Source: Streptomyces sp. V4I2 (GTDB lineage: Bacteria > Actinomycetota > Actinomycetes > Streptomycetales > Streptomycetaceae). From it: a stretch of DNA of 64,000 bases. The position numbers and the translations under genes were made by a program. The stretch spans positions 2,108,001 to 2,172,000 of the forward strand of contig NZ_JAUSZM010000003.1 in assembly GCF_030817655.1 (NCBI RefSeq). Reading direction: 5' to 3'. This document shows, piece after piece, positions 11,855 to 21,250 of this stretch (the stretch's first letter is position 1; every line of letters starts with the position of its first letter). The notes beneath the pieces are model-generated. The model was given only the letters and a program-made list of their open reading frames with translations, did no database searches and was not told where the DNA came from.

Positions 11855-12381
11855 GCCGTACGGCCTTTCGATGCGTGCAGGGCGACGGCCTGCTGGAGTC
11901 GGTTCTGGGCGGGGGCGCGCCAGATGTGGCAGATGGCGAGCGCGAGGGCGTCGGCGGCGTCGGCGGGCTTCGGCGGCGCGTCGAGCCGCAGCAGGCGGGT
12001 GACCATGGCGCCGACCTGGGCCTTGTCGGCACGTCCGCTGCCCGTGACGGCGGCCTTGACCTCGCTCGGGGTGTGCAGGACGACGGGGATGCCGCGGCGG
12101 GTGGCGCACAGCATGGCGACGGCGCTGGCCTGGGCGGTGCCCATCACCGTACGGACGTTGTGCTGGCTGAACACCCGCTCCACGGCGACGCATTGGGGCC
12201 GGTGCTCGTCCAGCCACTGCTCGATGCCCTGCTCGATGGCGACGAGGCGCTGCCCCAACTCGGCGTCCGCCGGTGTCCGTACGACACCGACGCCGAGCAT
12301 GGTGAGCGGCCGGCCCGCGACCCCCTCGACCACACCGACTCCGCACCGCGTGAGTCCGGGGTCCACCCCGAGTACGCGCAC
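11851..12381 (-). CDS. ruvC: Crossover junction endodeoxyribonuclease RuvC
   Basis: A 176-residue Holliday junction resolvase. The RNase H-like acidic residues can be placed in [24 protein letters not shown] and [12 protein letters not shown]. The GTG start has a strong AAGGAGG site. It is first in the ruvCAB operon, separated from yebC by a hairpin terminator. Confidence 0.97.
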   Translation of the reverse strand: MRVLGVDPGLTRCGVGVVEGVAGRPLTMLGVGVVRTPADAELGQRLVAIEQGIEQWLDEHRPQCVAVERVFSQHNVRTVMGTAQASAVAMLCATRRGIPVVLHTPSEVKAAVTGSGRADKAQVGAMVTRLLRLDAPPKPADAADALALAICHIWRAPAQNRLQQAVALHASKGRTA

Positions 12382-12462
12382 CCGCGCCCCCTCCTTCGAT
12401 CGCCTGTTTGTGCAGGCTATCGGGTGCCACCGACAACGGCTGCCGGCAACACCGGCAAAGCG

Positions 12463-12494
12463 ACGGGCCGACGGGGCGTGTCCCGTCGGCCCGT
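12463..12494 (-). terminator. Terminator between yebC and ruvC
   Basis: A perfect 13-bp stem (ACGGGCCGACGGG with CCCGTCGGCCCGT) around a 6-nt loop, just downstream of the yebC stop codon. It separates yebC from ruvCAB. Confidence 0.8.
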
Positions 12495-12519
12495 TGAGAC
12501 CGTTCCGCGCGCGGCAGCG

Positions 12520-13272
12520 TTACGCGTCGACCTTCTCCATGACCTCGTCGCTGACGTCGAAGTTGGCGAAGACGTTCTGCACGTCGTCGCTGTCCTCGAG
12601 CGCGTCGATCAGCTTGAAGATCTTCTTGGCGCCCTCCTCGTCCAGCTCGACCTGCATGGTCGGGACGAAGTTGGCGTCGGCGGAGTCGTAGTCGATGCCG
12701 GCGTCCTGGAGGGAGGTGCGGACCGCGACCAGGTCGGTGGCCTCGCTGATGACCTCGAAGGACTCACCGAGGTCGTTGACCTCCTCGGCGCCCGCGTCCA
12801 GGACGGCGCCGAGCACGTCGTCCTCGCCGAGCTCGCCCTTGGGGACGATGACGACGCCCTTGCGGTTGAAGAGGTACGACACCGAGCCCGGGTCGGCCAT
12901 GGAGCCGCCGTTGCGGGTCATGGCGACGCGGACGTCGGAGGCGGCGCGGTTGCGGTTGTCGGTGAGGCACTCGATGAGCACCGCGACACCGTTCGGGCCG
13001 TAACCCTCGTACATGATCGTCTCGTAGTCGGCGCCACCGGCCTCGAGACCGCCGCCGCGCTTGACCGCGGAGTCGATGTTCTTGTTCGGGACCGACGACT
13101 TCTTCGCCTTCTGGATGGCGTCGTAGAGAGTCGGGTTGCCCTCGATGTCGACGCCGCCCATCCGGGCCGCGACCTCGATGTTCTTGATCAGCTTCGCGAA
13201 GAGCTTGCCGCGTTTGGCGTCGATCACGGCCTTCTTGTGCTTCGTCGTAGCCCATTTAGAGTGGCCGGACAT
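12520..13272 (-). CDS. YebC/PmpR family protein
   Basis: A 250-residue member of the YebC/TACO1 family, starting [16 protein letters not shown], the family's invariant N-terminus. All three domains are represented and the length is standard. Members are described either as DNA-binding regulators (often near ruvC) or as factors that ease ribosome stalling; the sequence does not decide between these roles. AAGGAG lies about 9 nt before the ATG. It is probably co-transcribed with pdxT and pdxS upstream, given the 48-bp gap. Confidence 0.95.
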   Translation of the reverse strand: MSGHSKWATTKHKKAVIDAKRGKLFAKLIKNIEVAARMGGVDIEGNPTLYDAIQKAKKSSVPNKNIDSAVKRGGGLEAGGADYETIMYEGYGPNGVAVLIECLTDNRNRAASDVRVAMTRNGGSMADPGSVSYLFNRKGVVIVPKGELGEDDVLGAVLDAGAEEVNDLGESFEVISEATDLVAVRTSLQDAGIDYDSADANFVPTMQVELDEEGAKKIFKLIDALEDSDDVQNVFANFDVSDEVMEKVDA

Positions 13273-13320
13273 CTGCCTGTCTCCTTCGCGTAACCCAACT
13301 CCGTACGAACGCCAGAGATC

Positions 13321-13929
13321 CTACAAGGACTCCGCTGCCCGGTTCGCGCGCACCATGTCGACGAACAGGGAGTGCACGCGGTGGTCGCCGGTCAGTTCCG
13401 GGTGGAACGACGTGGCGAGTGCGTTGCCCTGGCGGACCGCGACGATGTGGCCCTCGTGCTCGGCGAGCACCTCGGTCTCGGCACCCACGGACTCGACCCA
13501 GGGGGCGCGGATGAAGACGCCCTCCACAGGATCGCCCGCAATGCCACGCACGTCTATCGCGGCTTCGAAGGATTCGTTCTGACGTCCGAAGGCGTTGCGG
13601 CGCACGATCATGTCGATGCCGCCGATGGTCTCCTGGCCCGAGCGCGGGTCGAGGATCTTGTCGGCGAGCATGATCATGCCGGCGCAGCTGCCGTACACCG
13701 GCATACCGTCCCGCACGCGCGCGCGGAGCGGCTCCATCACGCCGAACAGGACGGCCAGCTTGGAGATGGTGGTGGACTCGCCGCCGGGAATGACGAGGCC
13801 GTCCACCTCGGCGAGCTCCTCGGGGCGCCGCACCGGCCTGGCCACGGCGTCGGCCGCGGCCAGGGCGATGAGGTGCTCCCGTACGTCGCCCTGGAGAGCC
13901 AGGACGCCTATGACAGATGCGTCAGTCAT
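13321..13929 (-). CDS. pdxT: PLP synthase glutaminase subunit PdxT
   Basis: A 202-residue class I glutaminase that releases ammonia from glutamine for PdxS in pyridoxal 5'-phosphate synthesis. It shows the PGGESTT motif, the nucleophile in YGSCAGMI, and the His/Glu pair in [10 protein letters not shown]. It lies 40 bp after pdxS, so the pair forms one operon. Confidence 0.97.
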   Translation of the reverse strand: MTDASVIGVLALQGDVREHLIALAAADAVARPVRRPEELAEVDGLVIPGGESTTISKLAVLFGVMEPLRARVRDGMPVYGSCAGMIMLADKILDPRSGQETIGGIDMIVRRNAFGRQNESFEAAIDVRGIAGDPVEGVFIRAPWVESVGAETEVLAEHEGHIVAVRQGNALATSFHPELTGDHRVHSLFVDMVRANRAAESL

Positions 13930-13940
13930 GTAAGTGCAGT

Positions 13941-13958
13941 CCTGTCCTGTCCTGTCCT
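13941..13958. repeat. CCTGT short tandem repeat in the pdxS-pdxT gap
   Basis: About 3.6 copies of the pentamer CCTGT lie in the non-coding gap. On the transcribed strand this reads as repeats of ACAGG immediately before pdxT, close to its ribosome binding region. Slippage here could alter the spacing to the pdxT start. Confidence 0.7.
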
Positions 13959-13969
13959 CAGAGGGTGAC

Positions 13970-14881
13970 TTACCAGCCGCGGTTGGCGTAGCGCTCGGTC
14001 TCGGGGAGGGTGTCGCAGTTGATGCCGACCATGGCCTCGCCGAGGTTGCGGGACGCGTCCGCGATGATCTTCGGGTCGTCGTAGAAGGTGGTCGCCTTCA
14101 CGATGGCGGCGGCGCGCTTGGCCGGGTCGCCGGACTTGAAGATGCCCGAGCCGACGAAGACGCCCTCGGCACCGAGCTGGCGCATGAGCGCGGCGTCGGC
14201 GGGGGTGGCGACGCCACCGGCGGAGAACAGCACGACCGGGAGCTTGCCGAGCTCGGCGACCTCCTTGACGATCTCGTACGGGGCGCGCAGCTCCTTGGCG
14301 GCGGCGTACAGCTCGTTGTTGTCGTAGCCGCGCAGGCGGGCGATCTCGTTCTTGATCTGGCGCAGGTGGCGGACCGCCTCGACGACGTTGCCGGTGCCGG
14401 CCTCGCCCTTGGAGCGGATCATCGCGGCGCCCTCGGCGATGCGGCGCAGGGCCTCGCCCAGGTTGGTGGCACCGCAGACGAAGGGGGTGGTGAACGCCCA
14501 CTTGTCGGAGTGGTTGACCTCGTCGGCCGGGGTGAGGACCTCGGACTCGTCGATGTAGTCGACGCCGAGGGACTGCAGGACCTGGGCCTCGACGAAGTGG
14601 CCGATGCGGGACTTGGCCATGACCGGGATCGAGACGGCCTCGATGATCTCTTCGATCATGGTGGGGTCGGACATCCGGGCCACGCCGCCGTCCTTGCGGA
14701 TGTCGGCGGGCACGCGCTCCAGGGCCATGACGGCGACGGCGCCCGCGTCCTCGGCGATCTTCGCCTGCTCGGCGTTGACGACGTCCATGATCACACCGCC
14801 CTTGAGCTGCTCGGCCATGCCGCGCTTCACGCGCGCGGTGCCGGTCTCGGGGGTCTGGTTCTCGGAGAGCGTGCTGGACAC
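13970..14881 (-). CDS. pdxS: PLP synthase subunit PdxS
   Basis: A 303-residue TIM-barrel synthase that builds pyridoxal 5'-phosphate from ribose 5-phosphate, glyceraldehyde 3-phosphate and ammonia. The first catalytic Lys is in [10 protein letters not shown], the second in the [17 protein letters not shown] region; [12 protein letters not shown] is the phosphate site. The start is GTG (VSSTLSENQ). Its glutaminase partner pdxT follows. Confidence 0.98.
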   Translation of the reverse strand: MSSTLSENQTPETGTARVKRGMAEQLKGGVIMDVVNAEQAKIAEDAGAVAVMALERVPADIRKDGGVARMSDPTMIEEIIEAVSIPVMAKSRIGHFVEAQVLQSLGVDYIDESEVLTPADEVNHSDKWAFTTPFVCGATNLGEALRRIAEGAAMIRSKGEAGTGNVVEAVRHLRQIKNEIARLRGYDNNELYAAAKELRAPYEIVKEVAELGKLPVVLFSAGGVATPADAALMRQLGAEGVFVGSGIFKSGDPAKRAAAIVKATTFYDDPKIIADASRNLGEAMVGINCDTLPETERYANRGW

Positions 14882-15005
14882 GGGTGACCTCGCTGAAGTG
14901 AAAGAGGGATCTGCAGCACCGAGGAAACGTGACCGGAACAGTCCACAGCAAGGGCCAATGCAGAGGCGGTGGATCGTTTTCCGGCCACGGGCCGACGAGA
15001 CTGGC

Positions 15006-15549
15006 TTACGCCGGGCGATCGGCCAGTGCCGCCGGCGGCTCGTCGTCCATCTCGAACGCCAGCGGGAACGGCGCGTGTCCCGCCAGCCGGAACCAGCGCA
15101 CCTTGCGATGCCGGCGCAGCGCCCGGGCCGCCCGTACGGAGTCGTTGTGGAAGCGCCGGGCCATCGGCACCCTGCGCACCGCCTCGGTCAGCTCCCGGGT
15201 GGCCTGCTCTCCCCCGGGCGCCTCCCGAACCGCCTCCACCTGCTGCGGCTCGGCGAACACGGCTCGCAACGCCTGACTCAGCTCGCTCTCGGCGACCTCC
15301 CGCTGCTCCTCCTCGGCCTGCCGGGCGGCGTGCGCCGCCTCGTACAGGACGATCGAGGCGGCCGGGTCGAGCACTCCGGAGGTGGCCAGTTCCTGGGCCA
15401 CCGAGGCGCGGCGCAGCAGCTGGGCGTCGAGCCCGGCGCGCGAGGCGTCGATGCGGGCGTGCAGCCGGTCGAGCCGTCCGGCCGTCCAGCTCAGGTAGAG
15501 CGCCGATCGCGACCAGCGCGACAAGGATCCAGATCAGGGTTGCGGTCAC
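15006..15549 (-). pseudogene. Small membrane-anchored protein with an apparent 1-nt frameshift
   Basis: The main frame (to a TTG at 15524) encodes a soluble helical protein beginning LYLSWTAGRLDRLHARID, but it has no natural start there. Directly upstream, in the next frame from GTG 15549, lies a clean membrane segment TATLIWILVALVAIG. Removing one base near 15501-15505 joins them into a single 180-residue protein with one N-terminal helix followed by a helical domain reminiscent of the LemA start (RIDASRAGLDAQLLRRASVAQ). Either the gene is mutated or the base is a sequencing error. Function unknown; it lies between pdxS and the PIM cluster on the same strand. Confidence 0.65.
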
Positions 15550-15619
15550 GGGCGGCAAGGCTACCGGTGCGCTCCGCTGGGCTTGGCGGGGTGTCGTGCG
15601 GGGCGTTGGTGGCGGCGTG

Positions 15620-15691
15620 GCTGGGGGCTGCCGCCCCCAGACCCCCGCTTCGGCCCTGAAGGGGCCTCGTCCTCAAACGCCGGACGGGCTG
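15620..15691. repeat. Dispersed Streptomyces-type palindromic repeat
   Basis: It contains the hairpin CTGGGGGC-TGCC-GCCCCCAG (15621-15640) followed by ACCCCCGCTTCGG and CAAACGCCGGACGGGCTG. A shorter relative occurs at 47986-48004. Such intergenic elements are common in Streptomyces genomes; here it lies downstream of pimA. Confidence 0.7.
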
Positions 15692-15734
15692 AGATGGCCT
15701 GGACCGGCGATGACAGATGCGCTCCAAGGACGCG

Positions 15735-16904
15735 TCAGTCCCGCGCCAGCCCCAACCGCGCCCGCAACCCCGTCGCCCGCTCGTCGTAGGCCGCGGCGAC
15801 CGCCGCCGTGCCGGACGTCACCGTCTCGTACACGGACAGGATGTCCGCGCCGACCGTGGACCAGTCGAACCGCCGTACGTGCGCGCTGCCGCGCTCACGC
15901 AGCTCCGCCAGCCGTGCCGGGTCCCCGAGCAGTCGTACGGCGGCCGTGGCGAGCGCGTCCGCGTCCTCGTTGGCGAACAACTCGCCCGCCGCGCCCCGGT
16001 CCAGCACCTGTGCGAAGGCGTCCAGGTCCGAGGCGAGCACCGGGGCCCCAGCCGACATCGCCTCGACCAGGATGATCCCGAAGCTCTCGCCGCCGGTGTT
16101 GGGAGCGACGTACAGGTCGACACTGCGCAGCAGACGGGCCTTGTCCTCGTCGCTGACCATGCCGAGGAACTCGACGCGCGGACGGAGCTCGGCCGGCAGC
16201 GACTCGACGGCCTCCTCCTCGTCGCCGCGCCCGGCGACGAGCAGCCGGGTCTGCGGGCGCTCGGCGAGGATCTTCGGCAGGGCCTTCATCAGCACCGGCA
16301 GCCCCTTGCGAGGCTCGTCGATGCGGCCGATGAAGCCGATCGTGTCGCCCTGCCACTCGGGATTGGGCTCGGCCCTGACGAAGAAGTCGACGTCGACCCC
16401 GTTCGGGATCACCACCGCGTCACCGCCGAGGTGTTCGACGAGCGTGCGACGGGCGTACTCGCTCACGGCGATCCGCGCGCTGATCTTCTCCAGGGCGGCC
16501 TGGAGGATCGAGTACGCGGCGACCATGGCCCGGGAGCGCGGGTTCGAGGTGTGGAAGGTGGCGACGATCGGGCCCTGCGCGGCCCAGCACGCCAGCAGGC
16601 CGAGGGAGGGCGAGGCCGGCTCGTGGATGTGGATGACGTCGAACTCGCCGTCGTGCAGCCAGCGCCGCACCCGCGCCGCCGACAGGAAGCCGAAGTTCAG
16701 CCGGGCCACCGAGCCGTTGTACGGCACCGGCACCGCGCGGCCGGCCGAGACGACGTACGGCGGCAGCGGGGTGTCGTCGTCGGCCGGGGCGAGGACGGAC
16801 ACCTCGTGGCCGAGGCGGATGAAGTACTCGGCGAGATCGCGGATGTGGAACTGGACGCCACCGGGCACGTCCCAGGAGTACGGGCAGACGATGCCGATCC
16901 TCAC
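15735..16904 (-). CDS. pimA: GT4 phosphatidylinositol alpha-mannosyltransferase (PimA-like)
   Basis: A 389-residue GT-B glycosyltransferase that transfers mannose from GDP-mannose to phosphatidylinositol in the first step of PIM synthesis. It begins VRIGIVCPYSWDVPGGVQFH; the Gly-rich GGVQ loop and the donor-site motif TGGESFGIILVEAMSAGAPV (EX7E) are intact. The start is the GTG at 16904, overlapping the upstream acyltransferase stop by 4 nt. The neighbours (PIP synthase and PIM acyltransferase) strongly support this assignment over a generic GT4. Confidence 0.92.
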   Translation of the reverse strand: MRIGIVCPYSWDVPGGVQFHIRDLAEYFIRLGHEVSVLAPADDDTPLPPYVVSAGRAVPVPYNGSVARLNFGFLSAARVRRWLHDGEFDVIHIHEPASPSLGLLACWAAQGPIVATFHTSNPRSRAMVAAYSILQAALEKISARIAVSEYARRTLVEHLGGDAVVIPNGVDVDFFVRAEPNPEWQGDTIGFIGRIDEPRKGLPVLMKALPKILAERPQTRLLVAGRGDEEEAVESLPAELRPRVEFLGMVSDEDKARLLRSVDLYVAPNTGGESFGIILVEAMSAGAPVLASDLDAFAQVLDRGAAGELFANEDADALATAAVRLLGDPARLAELRERGSAHVRRFDWSTVGADILSVYETVTSGTAAVAAAYDERATGLRARLGLARD

Positions 16905-17821
16905 GCGGTCCCCCCGGAGGGCGAACGCGCGGGGTCGAGATCCTTGAGCCACAAACGCTGCAGCATGTGCCAGTCCTCCGGATGGTCGGCGATCCCGGTG
17001 GCGAAGGCATCGGCCAGCGCCTGTGCCATGACAGACGTCTTCTCGGCCCGCGTACCTGTCTCGTGGACCTCGATCGGGGGATGCACCCGGCCCTTCATGA
17101 CGGGCGAGTTGTCGTACCAGAGCGTGACCGGCAGCAGCAGCGCGCCGGTCTGCTGGGCGAGCAGCGCCGGGCCGGCCGGGATCCGGGTGGTCTCGCCGAA
17201 GAACTCGACCTCGACGCCGGAGGAGGACAGGTCCCGCTCGGCGACCAGGCAGACCAGGCCGCCGTCGCGCAGTCGCCGGGCCAGCGTGCCGAAGGCGGTG
17301 CCGCCGCTGTGCGGCAGGACCTCCATGCCGAGGCCCTCGCGGTAGGCGACGAAACGGTCGTAGAGCGTCTCCGGCTTGAGGCGTTCGGCGACCGTGGTGA
17401 ACGGCGTGTTCAGCGTGGTGGTGACCCAGGCGCCGGCCAGATCCCAGTTGGCCATGTGCGGCAGCGCGAGGACGACGCCCTTGCCGGCCGCGAGGCCGTC
17501 GGTGAGGTGGTGCAGGTCCTTGGCCTCGAAGCCGTTCCTGACGCGCTCGGCGCTCCAGGCGGGGAGCCGGAAGGACTCCATCCAGTAGCGCAGATACGAG
17601 CGCATGCCGGCCCGCGAGAGCTCGGCGAGGCGTTCGGGGCTCGCGTCGGGCACCACGCGCGCGTAGTTGCTCTCCAGCCGCTGGACGCCCTTGCCGCGCC
17701 GCTTCCAGGCGAGGTCGGCGATGCTGCGGCCCAGGCGCACGGCGACCGGCTCGGGGAGCTTCTTGACCACGCCCCAGCCGAGGCCGTACAGCGCGTCGGT
17801 GACCCGCTCCTGGGCGCTCAC
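16901..17821 (-). CDS. Phosphatidylinositol mannoside acyltransferase (PatA-like, LPLAT family)
   Basis: A 306-residue lauroyl-acyltransferase-family enzyme. The catalytic HX4D is seen in LPHMANWDLAG; the second block RIPAGPALLAQQTGALLLPV follows. In mycobacteria the equivalent enzyme acylates the 6-position of the PIM mannose. The GTG at 17821 overlaps the pgsA stop and its own stop overlaps pimA, so the three genes are translationally coupled. Confidence 0.9.
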   Translation of the reverse strand: MSAQERVTDALYGLGWGVVKKLPEPVAVRLGRSIADLAWKRRGKGVQRLESNYARVVPDASPERLAELSRAGMRSYLRYWMESFRLPAWSAERVRNGFEAKDLHHLTDGLAAGKGVVLALPHMANWDLAGAWVTTTLNTPFTTVAERLKPETLYDRFVAYREGLGMEVLPHSGGTAFGTLARRLRDGGLVCLVAERDLSSSGVEVEFFGETTRIPAGPALLAQQTGALLLPVTLWYDNSPVMKGRVHPPIEVHETGTRAEKTSVMAQALADAFATGIADHPEDWHMLQRLWLKDLDPARSPSGGTA

Positions 17822-18510
17822 TTCGCCGCCTCGCTCCCCTGGGTCTCCGGCTTCTCCTGCTGCTGTTCCTGGGCGGCTGCCGCCTCCGCCTCGGCGGATT
17901 CGCGGCGGACCGTGACCACCCGCTGGATCAGCGTGACCAGGCTGCCGACGGCCACGATCCACAGGGCGATCGGCAGCAGGTACTGGATACCGGGTACGCC
18001 GAACTTGTGCAGGCCCGCGAGCCCGGCCAGGACCAGGGCGATCACCAGGCGTTCGGCGCGCTCGACGAGTCCGTTGACGGCGACCGGGAGGCCGATCGAC
18101 TCGCCGCGGGCCTTGGTGTACGACACCACCTGGCCGCTGGCCAGGCAGAAGATCGAGACGGCGCACAGGACGTTGTCGTCGCCGTGTCCGGCGTACCAGA
18201 GGGCGAAGCCGCCGAAGACGGCGCCGTCGGCGACCCGGTCGAGCGTGGAGTCCAGGAAGGCGCCCCAGCGGCTGGTGCGGCCCAGCTGGCGGGCCATGTT
18301 CCCGTCGACGAGGTCGGAGAACACGAACAACGTGATCACGACCGTGCCCCAGAAGAACTCGCCCATGGGATAGAAGACCAGCGCGCCCGCGACCACACCG
18401 GCGGTGCCGAGGAGGGTCACCGTGTCGGGGCTGACGCCCCGCCGGATGAGAAACGCGGCGAACGGTGTGAGGACACGCGTGAAGAATGCACGCGCGTACT
18501 TGTTCAGCAT
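17818..18510 (-). CDS. pgsA: Phosphatidylinositol phosphate synthase (CDP-alcohol phosphatidyltransferase)
   Basis: A 230-residue integral membrane enzyme. The family signature D-G-x2-A-R-x8-G-x3-D-x3-D is seen across DLVDGNMARQLGRTSRWG and AFLDSTLDRVAD. Position in the PIM cluster identifies it as the enzyme joining CDP-diacylglycerol to inositol phosphate rather than a PG-phosphate synthase. The ATG at 18510 (MLNKYARAFF) is chosen over longer frames because a GGAAGG site precedes it. The C-terminal tail is rich in Glu, Gln and Ala. Confidence 0.9.
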   Translation of the reverse strand: MLNKYARAFFTRVLTPFAAFLIRRGVSPDTVTLLGTAGVVAGALVFYPMGEFFWGTVVITLFVFSDLVDGNMARQLGRTSRWGAFLDSTLDRVADGAVFGGFALWYAGHGDDNVLCAVSIFCLASGQVVSYTKARGESIGLPVAVNGLVERAERLVIALVLAGLAGLHKFGVPGIQYLLPIALWIVAVGSLVTLIQRVVTVRRESAEAEAAAAQEQQQEKPETQGSEAAK

Positions 18511-18843
18511 GGCCTTCCCGAGGTTCGGTGTGGCCGAGCGGCCCCTGCTGGCCACCGGCTGGCCCATCGTAGCCACGCGCGCGTGTGGGCGGTGTCCGGG
18601 ACCGTCAGCCCGTGTCACGGCCCGACGACGTCCGGGTCACGGCGGGATCTCGTGGCCCGTGTCATGGCCGAGCGGCGGGATCGCGTCCGCCGTATGGACG
18701 CACCGTGACGGGAGTGGAAAGCTCGAAGAACACCGCGGGCGTCGCCGGAGCCGCCACCGCTGGGGGTGCCCCCGGACGAAGTCCGGGGGAGGGTCCGCGT
18801 GTCCGCGCCCACAGTGACCTCACCGTGCACGGGAGGCAAGGCC
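18511..18843. other. Divergent intergenic region with two competing hairpins
   Basis: 333 bp between pgsA (leftward) and the EF-G-like gene (rightward). At 18762-18789 the run GGGGG-TG-CCCCC can form one hairpin, while the same CCCCC plus GGAC can instead pair with GTCCGGGGG (9-bp stem, GAA loop). The two are mutually exclusive in an RNA leading into the EF-G-like gene. No reading frame in the region looks real. Confidence 0.5.
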
Positions 18844-21042
18844 ATGGGCGACAAGGCGAACGCACACCCCGGAGCCGCCGGCAGGGCAACGGCGGCCGAC
18901 CAACCCGCGTCCGTACGGAATGTGGTGCTGGTCGGCCACTCCGGATCGGGCAAGACGACATTGGTGGAGGCTCTCGCACTAGCGACGGGAGCGGTGAACC
19001 GGGCGGGCCGCGTGGAGGACGGCGGCACCGTCTCCGACTACGACGAGATCGAGCATCGGCAGCAACGCTCGGTGCAGCTCTCCCTGGTCCCCGTCGAATG
19101 GGACGGGTACAAGATCAATCTTCTCGACACCCCCGGATACGCCGACTTCGTCGGAGAACTGAGGGCCGGTCTGCGAGCGGCGGACGCGGCCCTCTTCGTC
19201 GTCTCGGCCTCCGACGGGGTGGACGGCTCGACGCGCATGGTGTGGGAGGAGTGCGCGGCCGTCGGCATGCCGAGGGCGATCGTCGTCACACACCTGGAGT
19301 CCGCCCGGGCGAACTTCGAGGACATGACGCGGATCTGCGCGGAGGCCTTCGGCGGCGACGACCCCGACGCCGTTCTGCCCCTGTATCTGCCGCTGCACGG
19401 CCCGCCGGCCCCGGACGGGCACGCGCCCGTGACCGGGTTGATCGGGCTGCTGTCGCAGCAGCTGTTCGACTACTCGTCCGGGGAGCGCAAGGAGTCGGAG
19501 CCGGGCGAGGACCAGCTGCCGCTGATCGAGGAGGCCCGCAACCGGCTGATCGAGGGGATCATCTCGGAGAGCGAGGACGAGACCCTGATGGACCGCTATC
19601 TCGGCGGCGAGCAGATCGACGTCAAGACGCTGATCGAGGACCTGGAGCGGGCCGTCGCGCGCGGGGTCTTCTTCCCGGTCCTGGCCGCCGCTCCCGCGGC
19701 CGAGGGCGCCCGGCAGGGGCTCGGCACGGTCGAGCTCCTCGAACTGATCACCCGCGGCTTCCCGACCCCCCTGGAGCGCGAGGCACCGAGAGTCACCACG
19801 GTCGACGGAAAGCCGCGTGAGCTGAAGCTGTGCGACCCGGACGGGCCGCTGGTCGCGGAGGTCGTGAAGACGTCGTCCGACCCGTACGTCGGCCGGGTCT
19901 CCCTGGTGCGGGTCTTCTCGGGCACCCTGCACCCGGACGAGACCGTGCACGTCTCCGGCCACGGTCTCGCCGACCGGGGGCACGAGGATCACGACGTCGA
20001 CGAGCGGATCGGCGCGCTGTCCGCCCCGTTCGGCAAACAGCAGCGGGTGCTCACCCGCTGCATCGCCGGAGACCTCGCGTGCGTGGCGAAACTCGGCCGC
20101 GCGGAGACCGGGGACACCCTCTCGGCCAAGAACGACCCGCTGCTCATGGAGCCGTGGGAGATGCCCGACCCGCTGCTGCCGCTCGCCATCCAGGCGCACA
20201 GCAAGGCGGACGAGGACAAGCTCTCGCAGGGCCTGTCCCGGCTGGTCGCCGAGGACCCGACCATGCGGCTGGAACAGAACCAGGACACCCACCAGGTGGT
20301 GCTGTGGTGCCTGGGCGAAGCACATGCCGACGTCGCGCTTGAGCGGCTGCGCAACCGGTACGGCGTCCAGGTCGACGTCGTACCGCACAAGGTCTCCCTA
20401 CGGGAGACGTTCGCGGCGAAGTCGGCGGGCCGGGGCCGCCATGTGAAGCAGTCCGGCGGCCACGGGCAGTACGCCATCTGCGAGATCGAGGTGGAGCCGC
20501 TGCCGGGCGGCTCGGGCATCGAGTTCGTGGACAAGGTCGTCGGCGGGGCCGTGCCGCGCCAGTTCATCCCGTCCGTCGAGAAGGGCGTAAGGGCCCAGGC
20601 CGCCAGGGGAGTTGCGGCCGGCCACCCGCTCCTCGACATCCGGGTCACGCTGCTGGACGGCAAGGCGCACTCCGTGGACTCCTCCGACGCCGCGTTCCAG
20701 ACGGCCGGCGCGCTGGCACTGCGGGAGGCGGCGGCCGACGCCAGGATCCATCTGCTGGAGCCGGTGGCCGAGGTGACCGTCCTGGTCGGCGACGACTACG
20801 TGGGCGCGGTGATGAGCGACCTGTCCGGCCGGCGCGGCCGGGTGCTCGGCACGGAACAGACCAGCGGCGGGCGGACGCTGGTGCGCGCGGAGGTGCCCGA
20901 GATCGAGATCGGGCGGTACGCCGTCGACCTGCGCTCCCTGTCCCACGGCACGGCCCGCTTCAGCCGCTCGTACGTCCGGCACGAGCCGATGCCTCCGCAG
21001 ATCGCCGAAAGGGTCCGTGAAGAGGCGGGCAGCGCTTCGTAG
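18844..21042 (+). CDS. Elongation factor G-like GTPase (EF-G2 type)
   Basis: A 732-residue translational GTPase paralogue. G1 is GHSGSGKTT (residues 31-39) and G3 is LLDTPGYADF (about 93-102); later domains include VRETF-like and KQSGGHGQYA elements typical of EF-G domains IV-V. The G4 position reads VVTHLES (about 148-154) instead of the usual NKxD guanine-specificity motif. An insert of about 40 residues follows the G domain. ATG 18844 has GGGAGG 7 nt upstream. Such FusA2-like proteins are common in actinobacteria and their role differs from canonical EF-G; none is established here. Confidence 0.88.
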   Translation: MGDKANAHPGAAGRATAADQPASVRNVVLVGHSGSGKTTLVEALALATGAVNRAGRVEDGGTVSDYDEIEHRQQRSVQLSLVPVEWDGYKINLLDTPGYADFVGELRAGLRAADAALFVVSASDGVDGSTRMVWEECAAVGMPRAIVVTHLESARANFEDMTRICAEAFGGDDPDAVLPLYLPLHGPPAPDGHAPVTGLIGLLSQQLFDYSSGERKESEPGEDQLPLIEEARNRLIEGIISESEDETLMDRYLGGEQIDVKTLIEDLERAVARGVFFPVLAAAPAAEGARQGLGTVELLELITRGFPTPLEREAPRVTTVDGKPRELKLCDPDGPLVAEVVKTSSDPYVGRVSLVRVFSGTLHPDETVHVSGHGLADRGHEDHDVDERIGALSAPFGKQQRVLTRCIAGDLACVAKLGRAETGDTLSAKNDPLLMEPWEMPDPLLPLAIQAHSKADEDKLSQGLSRLVAEDPTMRLEQNQDTHQVVLWCLGEAHADVALERLRNRYGVQVDVVPHKVSLRETFAAKSAGRGRHVKQSGGHGQYAICEIEVEPLPGGSGIEFVDKVVGGAVPRQFIPSVEKGVRAQAARGVAAGHPLLDIRVTLLDGKAHSVDSSDAAFQTAGALALREAAADARIHLLEPVAEVTVLVGDDYVGAVMSDLSGRRGRVLGTEQTSGGRTLVRAEVPEIEIGRYAVDLRSLSHGTARFSRSYVRHEPMPPQIAERVREEAGSAS

Positions 21043-21070
21043 TTGGACGTTCGCGGAACGCTCCCCTCCG

Positions 21071-21102
21071 CGTGGGCGGGCGGCTTCGGCCGTCCGCCCA
21101 CG
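21071..21102 (+). terminator. Terminator after the EF-G-like gene
   Basis: A 14-bp stem, with one G-U pair, closed by a C(UUCG)G tetraloop, starting 28 nt after the stop codon. Confidence 0.85.
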
Positions 21103-21250
21103 GCATGTTGGGCGTTTCGGGATGGGATGTTCTGCGTCCGCCGACGGATGTCCGTGCCTGCGGATACGCTGATGACCTGATCAACAGGTGTGCGAAGCAA
21201 GGAAGTCGGGAAGGCCGCATGAGCAGGAGTCGCGGCGATCGGGGGCGGGA

